From contig JBAVYM010000036.1 of NCBI GenBank assembly GCA_049698775.1, forward strand, positions 1 to 17,989: a stretch of 17,989 nt of DNA, given 5' to 3'. How positions within the stretch are numbered: the stretch's first letter is position 1; the number at the start of each line of letters is the position of its first letter. The DNA is from REEB76 sp049698775. Its GTDB lineage: Bacteria; Pseudomonadota; Gammaproteobacteria; Natronospirales; REEB76. Made by a program: the position numbers and the translations under genes. Positions 13,524-17,989 of the stretch are shown here, piece after piece. The notes below the pieces were generated by a model that saw nothing but the letters and a program-made list of their open reading frames with translations, ran no database searches and was not told the origin of the DNA.

Positions 13524-14036
13524 TCAGCCGCGGCGGCTGGGCGATTGGATGCGGATTTTGCCCACCATGCCGGCCGCGAAATGACCCGGATCGTGGCAGG
13601 CGTACTCGACGGTACCGTCGCGCGTGAAGGTCCACACCAAATATCTCGTCTCGCCCGGCGGCAAGCTGATGCCGTTCACATCGTCCTGCATGGACATCCC
13701 GGCCATGGCCCGCATTTCCTTCTCGTGAGCCGCCTGCACGGCCGCGTCGCCAATCACGAATTCATGCGCCAGCTTGCCCGCGTTGCTGACCACAAATTTC
13801 ACGGTTTCGCCGCGAGTCACGACGATGCGTGCGGGCTCGAAGCGTAGCGTATCCAACACCTGGATATGAATGACGTGAACCGGCCCGCTCCCCGGTCCGG
13901 GATGGCCGAAAGCAAAATGCTCGCCAGCTTTCGCCGGCGTGCCGGCACCCATCTGCATGCTCGTCGCCTCCCCCATGGCGGCAACATTTCCTGCGGTCAG
14001 ACCCACGACGGCGGCCAGAATCAATACCTTCTTCAT
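13524..14036 (-). CDS. Periplasmic cupredoxin (plastocyanin/azurin-like, CopI-type)
   Basis: A 170-residue exported blue-copper-type protein. The signal peptide (MKKVLILAAV and on) is cut near residue 20. The mature N-terminus is rich in Met, Gly and His (MQMGAGTP, EHFAFGHPGPGSG). The cupredoxin fold follows from about residue 53. The copper ligands are His91 (LAHEFVIG), then Cys147, His152 and Met157 in YACHDPGHFAAGM. A segment AHEKEMRAMAGMSMQDD (103-119) forms a Met-rich loop of the kind seen in copper-tolerance cupredoxins such as CopI, so a role in periplasmic copper tolerance is more likely than electron transfer. The gene name is not certain. GAGGGA lies five bases before the ATG at 14036. 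It is divergent from S10 paralogue 4 across a 163-base gap in which I found no convincing promoter, and convergent with the zinc-ribbon gene. Confidence 0.9.
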   Translation of the reverse strand: MKKVLILAAVVGLTAGNVAAMGEATSMQMGAGTPAKAGEHFAFGHPGPGSGPVHVIHIQVLDTLRFEPARIVVTRGETVKFVVSNAGKLAHEFVIGDAAVQAAHEKEMRAMAGMSMQDDVNGISLPPGETRYLVWTFTRDGTVEYACHDPGHFAAGMVGKIRIQSPSRRG

Positions 14037-14199
14037 CGGATCCCTCGGTTAATTGGAGATACATCGCTGGCTGAAACGCATGTCCGGCCCGGCGGCTGAC
14101 AGCTCAATAAAACTTTGCCCCTGCCCGCTGATCGGAACGTATAGACTGCCATGATGTCATAAAGTTGCCCTCACAGATTTATTCAAAGGAGCACCTGCC

Positions 14200-15765
14200 A
14201 TGCAACGCCTGATTGCCCTGCTGTGTCTGTGTGTACTGCCGGTATTTGCTGCACCGTTGCCGGTGCAGGCTGCGCCGCCGGCCCAACCGGCCCCCATCCC
14301 GGTGCCGAAGGAAACTGCCATGCGCACCGGGCATAGCGTCGTGATTGACGGTGCAACATTCAAATACACGGCCACCGCCGGCACGCTGCTGCTCAAGAAC
14401 AGCAAGAATGAGCCGACCGCCAGCGTGTTCTACATTGCTTATACCAAAGACGGCGCCAGCCCTGACAAGCGTCCGGTGACCTTCGCCTACAACGGCGGGC
14501 CGGGTTTCGCCTCGGCGCTGGTGGACATCGGCGGTTTCGGACCGCAGCGCATCGTGTGGCCGGCGCCGGGCGATGTCAAAACCGCGCAGCCTCCCTATCA
14601 ACTGGTGCCGAACCAGTACAGCATTTTGAAAAGCACCGATCTGGTGTTCATCGATGCCATCAGCACCGGCTACAGTCGCATCGTGGGACAGGGCAAACCC
14701 AAGGATTTCTACGGTGTCAGCGAAGACGCTTCGGCCTTCGCGCAGTTCATTCAGCGTTACATCACGCTCAACCACCGCTGGAACTCTCCAAAATTCCTGC
14801 TCGGCGAATCCTACGGCACCACCCGCAGCGCGGTGTTGGCGGATGACCTGGTCAACGAGGGTATTTACCTGAACGGCGTCATCCTGTGCTCGACTGGGCT
14901 GGACTTTCTGACCATCGATAATGCACCCGGCAACGATTTGCCCTACGTTAGCTATCTACCTTCTTACGCGGCGATTGCCTGGTATCACCACCGGCTGAAT
15001 CCGATGCCGCCGAACCTGGCGGCCTTCGTGCAGCAGGTCGAACAGTTTGCCGGCACCACCTACGCACGCGCGCTCTTCGAGGGTTCGGCGCTATCCGCAG
15101 CCGACAAGCAGGCGCTGGCGGTGCGGCTTTCAAGTTACACGGGGCTGCCTGCGAGCCTGTGGCTGAAGGCAGATCTGCGTGTTTCGCTGTCGGTGTTTCG
15201 CCGCAACCTCATGGGCAACGGCACCATGACCGGGCGCTACGACGAACGCTATACCATATTTGAATTACAGCCACTCCTATCCGAGCCGGGGCGCGACAAT
15301 CTGGGCGCCACCACCAGTGCGTTCAACGGCGCGCTCACCGCAAGCATGAATCGCTATATTGCCCAAGCGCTCGACTACCACAGCGACCAGCCCTACGTGC
15401 AAAGCAGCGGTGCGGCGTTCCGCGCCTGGAACTGGAGCTACTCGCCGCCGCTTGCCGGGGGCGACATGGGCTTCGGCAGCCGTGCCACCTGTTGCGGTAC
15501 CAACGTCGCGCCGGCGCTGGCACGCGCCATGAGCAACGATCCCGGCATGCAGCTCATGATGAACAACGGCTATTTCGACACGGCTACGCCGTTCTTCGGC
15601 ACCGATTACACGCTCGCCCACATGGGCTTGCCGGCGGCGTTGCAAACCAACATCCACGAGTATTACTACCCGGTGGGTCATATGCTGTATCTGAATCCTG
15701 AAGTGCTATCGCAGGTGGATCGCAACATTGATGCGTTTATCGAAAACACATCGGCCCAAAAATAG
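14200..15765 (+). CDS. Secreted serine carboxypeptidase, family S10 (divergent paralogue 4)
   Basis: This 521-residue S10 carboxypeptidase lies apart from the other three, beyond the copper block. The signal peptide begins MQRLIALLCL and is probably cut at VFA (17) or VQA (24). The triad is Ser204 (GESYGTTRSA), Asp460 (NGYFDTATPF) and His494 (PVGHMLYLN). It differs from the other copies in several ways: the substrate loop reads NGGPGFAS (98-105) instead of GGPGSSS or GGPGGSS, Gly112 stands at the carboxypeptidase Y Glu65 position, and the mature protein has three cysteines, Cys230 and the adjacent Cys431-Cys432. The part from about 350 to 450 also diverges most. AAAGGAGC at 14186-14191 is a strong ribosome site for the ATG at 14200. 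It faces the dipeptidyl peptidase gene across a 61-base gap with no clear terminator. Confidence 0.92.
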   Translation: MQRLIALLCLCVLPVFAAPLPVQAAPPAQPAPIPVPKETAMRTGHSVVIDGATFKYTATAGTLLLKNSKNEPTASVFYIAYTKDGASPDKRPVTFAYNGGPGFASALVDIGGFGPQRIVWPAPGDVKTAQPPYQLVPNQYSILKSTDLVFIDAISTGYSRIVGQGKPKDFYGVSEDASAFAQFIQRYITLNHRWNSPKFLLGESYGTTRSAVLADDLVNEGIYLNGVILCSTGLDFLTIDNAPGNDLPYVSYLPSYAAIAWYHHRLNPMPPNLAAFVQQVEQFAGTTYARALFEGSALSAADKQALAVRLSSYTGLPASLWLKADLRVSLSVFRRNLMGNGTMTGRYDERYTIFELQPLLSEPGRDNLGATTSAFNGALTASMNRYIAQALDYHSDQPYVQSSGAAFRAWNWSYSPPLAGGDMGFGSRATCCGTNVAPALARAMSNDPGMQLMMNNGYFDTATPFFGTDYTLAHMGLPAALQTNIHEYYYPVGHMLYLNPEVLSQVDRNIDAFIENTSAQK

Positions 15766-15826
15766 ACACAGTACCGTTGCGGGACTCACCAAGCTCGCTC
15801 AGAGCTGGATTGAACGCCGATGCGAT

Positions 15827-17989
15827 TCAATTGCACGGGGCGGGTTTCGTGGAGCCGCACAATACCGACTGCCAGAAGGTTTGCATGGCGGTGAACAAAT
15901 GGGTGCGTGCCGCGGGGCCGGAAATGCCGTGGGTCTTGTTGGGATAGATCAAAAGTTGATATGGCTTGCCGGCGTCAATCAGCGCCTGGATGAACTGCAT
16001 GGTGTTCTGCCAGTGCACGTTATCGTCGCCGGTGCCGGCCACCAGCAGCAGCGGATCGGCGAGATTCTTGGCCGCGGCGACCGAAGAACTTTCCGCATAG
16101 CCTTGTGGATTTTCCTGCGGTGTGCCCATGTAGCGTTCGGTGTAAATCGAATCGTAATCCTGCCACTGAGTAACAGGTGCGACCGCGATGCCGGCGCGCC
16201 AGACGCCGGGCGCGTGGGTCAACGCATAGGCGGTCATGTAGCCGCCATAACTCCAGCCCCAGATACCGATGCGGGAAGCGTCCACGTAGGGTTGCGACTT
16301 GAGCCAGTTGACTGCCGCCAGTTGATCCGCCAGCGCCAGTTTCCCGAGGTGATCCTTGATGAGCGCCTGATCGCGGTGGCTGAAATACGTCGCCGCGCGG
16401 TTATCGGTAGCGAACAGGATGAAGCCCTGCTGCGCCAGCAATTGATCAAACAGAAAATTCGTGCCCCCCCAGGCGTTGCGTACCACGGGCGGTACGTCCG
16501 GCCCGCCGTACTGGTACATGATGACCGGATATTTTTTTGTGGCGTCGAAATCCGGCGGCAGCGTCAGGCGCGCGTAAATCGGCGTCTTGCCGTCGGCGGC
16601 GAGGATCGTGAAGAAGCGTGGCTTCTCGAAACGATATGGCAGTTTCGCGGCCGCTTGGATTACCGTGCGGCGGTTGTTTGCCACATTCACCAAGGTCGAA
16701 GACGGCGGGGTCAGCGCATTGGAATAGGTATCCAGGTAGTGATTCGCCTGTGGGTCCATGTTGATGTCGTGGGTTCCGGGTTCGGTGGTCACGGCATGCG
16801 GTTCGCCGCCGCGCAATGACACGCGGTAAAGCTCGGTATTCAATGGACCGTGGGTATAACGCGTGAAGTACAGTTCGCCGCGCTTCTCACCCACGCCGGC
16901 AAGTGCGAGCACGTTGTAATCGCCGGCTGTGAGCTTGCGCGCCAGACGGCCGTCGTCGCTGTACAGATACAGATGATGCCAGCCGTCCTGCAGGCTGCTC
17001 CAGATAAAACCACCGCTTTTGAGAAAGTGCGGGGCATCGCGCACGTCAATCCAGTCCGGATCCGTCTGCGTGACCAGAATTTGCGCCTGCCCCGAGACGG
17101 GATCGGCGGTCAACAGTTGCAGCGTGGTCTGATCGCGGTTCAGTACTTCGCCATAGACATGATCGCCCTTCGGCAGCCAACCGAAGCGTGCGAGATAAGT
17201 GTTGGGCGTGCCGCCCATTGCCATCCACGCGGTCTTGCCGGATTGCACGTCGCGCACACCCAGGCGCACGACGGGATTGGGCGCGCCGGCGGTGGGATAT
17301 TTTTGCTCGTACACACTCGGCTGCTGGTCCACATAATTGACGAGCGGAAACTCATGCACCGGTCGCTCGTCGGATTGCAGAAACGCAATGTAACGGCTGT
17401 CCGGCGACCAGGTATAAGCTGAGCGCAGGTCCAGTTCCTCGGTATAAACCCAGTTCAACTCGCCGTTGAGCACGCCATCCTGGTGCGGCGCCACGCTGTG
17501 TACGGCGCCGCCATGCACGGAAACGTAATGCACGTCGCCGTTGCTGACGTAGCTCACCGATTGCTCGTCCGGCGACAACTGCGGATTGCGTTTAGCACCC
17601 GGCTCATGGGTAATCTGGATGGTCTGGTGGCTGCCCAGATTGTAGAGATACACCTGGTCGTTGCTGAGATAGAAAATCGCATCGCCCTTGGGCGACCAGC
17701 TATAACTGTCCACGCCGTAACGTGTGACGCGCTCCTGCTCGAGCTGGTTCTTGATGCTGCTCGGAGGCGCGGCGGCGCCTGACAGTTGTGCGCCAGTGAG
17801 CAGCAACGAGGTTTTGCCAGTCTCGGTATCAACTGTATAGAGGTCTGCTTGGGAATTGCCGGAGTGACGCAGCAGGTAAGTCAGATGGCGTCCATCGGGA
17901 CTCCATACCACCTGTTCCGGGCGATACCCGGTCAGTCCCGGCTCGGCAAAAATCTGCGCGATGGTGTATGCAAGCGTGGGTGTCGCGGG
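15827..17989 (-). CDS. Dipeptidyl peptidase IV (family S9), N-terminus cut off by window edge
   Basis: The frame is open to the window edge, so about 720 residues are visible and the signal peptide and first residues are missing. A GTG at 17911 is in frame but is not the start, because family-like sequence (TIAQIFAEPGLTG) continues upstream of it. The N-terminal half is an eight-bladed-propeller-type domain with repeated WSPDG/LSPDE motifs. NWVYTEELDLR carries the Glu-Glu pair that binds the substrate N-terminus in DPP-IV and marks a dipeptidyl aminopeptidase. The C-terminal hydrolase domain has Ser in GWSYGGYM (codon 16250-16252), Asp in GTGDDNVH and His in KTHGIS. The enzyme would release Xaa-Pro dipeptides, which PepQ can then split. 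It is convergent with S10 paralogue 4. Periplasmic or surface location is assumed from the family. Confidence 0.93.
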   Translation of the reverse strand, partial: PATPTLAYTIAQIFAEPGLTGYRPEQVVWSPDGRHLTYLLRHSGNSQADLYTVDTETGKTSLLLTGAQLSGAAAPPSSIKNQLEQERVTRYGVDSYSWSPKGDAIFYLSNDQVYLYNLGSHQTIQITHEPGAKRNPQLSPDEQSVSYVSNGDVHYVSVHGGAVHSVAPHQDGVLNGELNWVYTEELDLRSAYTWSPDSRYIAFLQSDERPVHEFPLVNYVDQQPSVYEQKYPTAGAPNPVVRLGVRDVQSGKTAWMAMGGTPNTYLARFGWLPKGDHVYGEVLNRDQTTLQLLTADPVSGQAQILVTQTDPDWIDVRDAPHFLKSGGFIWSSLQDGWHHLYLYSDDGRLARKLTAGDYNVLALAGVGEKRGELYFTRYTHGPLNTELYRVSLRGGEPHAVTTEPGTHDINMDPQANHYLDTYSNALTPPSSTLVNVANNRRTVIQAAAKLPYRFEKPRFFTILAADGKTPIYARLTLPPDFDATKKYPVIMYQYGGPDVPPVVRNAWGGTNFLFDQLLAQQGFILFATDNRAATYFSHRDQALIKDHLGKLALADQLAAVNWLKSQPYVDASRIGIWGWSYGGYMTAYALTHAPGVWRAGIAVAPVTQWQDYDSIYTERYMGTPQENPQGYAESSSVAAAKNLADPLLLVAGTGDDNVHWQNTMQFIQALIDAGKPYQLLIYPNKTHGISGPAARTHLFTAMQTFWQSVLCGSTKPAPCN

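Noticed and set aside
13525..13539. CAGCCG/CGGCTG hairpin at the 3' end of the cupredoxin gene
   Set aside because: The stem is only 6 bp, overlaps the stop codon and no T-run follows on either strand, so it is not called a terminator.
14037..14199. Promoters or copper-regulator boxes in the cupredoxin/S10 copy 4 divergent gap
   Set aside because: TATAGA with a TTG-like hexamer 19 bases before it, and TTGAAT-17-TTTATG on the other strand, are too weak. No CueR-type or CopR-type palindrome was found.
15766..15826. Terminator between convergent S10 copy 4 and DPP-IV genes
   Set aside because: Only a 5-bp AGCTC/GAGCT stem with no T-run on either side is present.
15728..16819. Open frame of 363 codons on the plus strand overlapping the end of S10 copy 4 and the DPP-IV gene
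   Set aside because: It lies opposite clearly coding DPP-IV sequence, including the active-site serine region, and has no recognisable domain.
17909..17911. GTG at 17911 as start of the dipeptidyl peptidase
   Set aside because: The frame continues to the window edge with family-like residues and no signal peptide yet, so the true start is outside.

Overview
The window looks like chromosomal DNA of a GC-rich Gram-negative bacterium. PepQ-type prolidase, CopC/CopD, exported S10 and S9 peptidases and classical sigma-70 signals point to a gammaproteobacterium, perhaps an acid-tolerant or Xanthomonadales-like one. I cannot name the species, and the lineage is an inference from gene content. I saw no rRNA, tRNA, CRISPR array, insertion sequence or phage gene.

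Layout. (1) 1-3628, all minus strand, read from right to left: a TrmB-family regulator behind a good sigma-70 promoter, a small exported protein of unknown function closed by a rho-independent terminator, a Kv-beta/YghZ-like aldo-keto reductase, and a TPR-sulfotransferase. The last two overlap by ATGA, and the sulfotransferase runs off the left edge. (2) 3804-9930, plus strand: the prolidase pepQ, diverging from the TrmB gene, then three paralogous secreted serine carboxypeptidases of family S10 in a row. (3) 10115-14036: a copper-handling block with a small membrane-anchored His/Cys protein, a probable outer-membrane barrel protein, CopC, CopD, a zinc-ribbon protein, and a periplasmic cupredoxin on the minus strand. 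(4) 14200-15765: a fourth S10 carboxypeptidase. (5) 15827-17989, minus strand: a dipeptidyl peptidase IV (S9) that runs off the right edge.

How the genes may work together. The four S10 enzymes would trim peptides from the C-terminus and DPP-IV would clip Xaa-Pro dipeptides from the N-terminus, all outside the cytoplasm. PepQ would then split imported Xaa-Pro dipeptides. This makes a plausible pathway for using peptides, including proline-rich ones. The S10 enzymes carry the Ser-Asp-His triad, but all four lack one of the two glutamates that bind the substrate carboxylate in yeast carboxypeptidase Y, and three have no cysteine in the mature chain. The copper block lies between the third and fourth S10 genes. 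Whether it was inserted there, or copper and peptide handling are linked, cannot be told from this window alone.

The most unusual items are the S10 paralogue array with its altered substrate-binding motif, a TrmB regulator with a cysteine cluster that could bind metal or sense redox, and the zinc-ribbon gene, whose signals favour a TTG start behind an extended -10 promoter.
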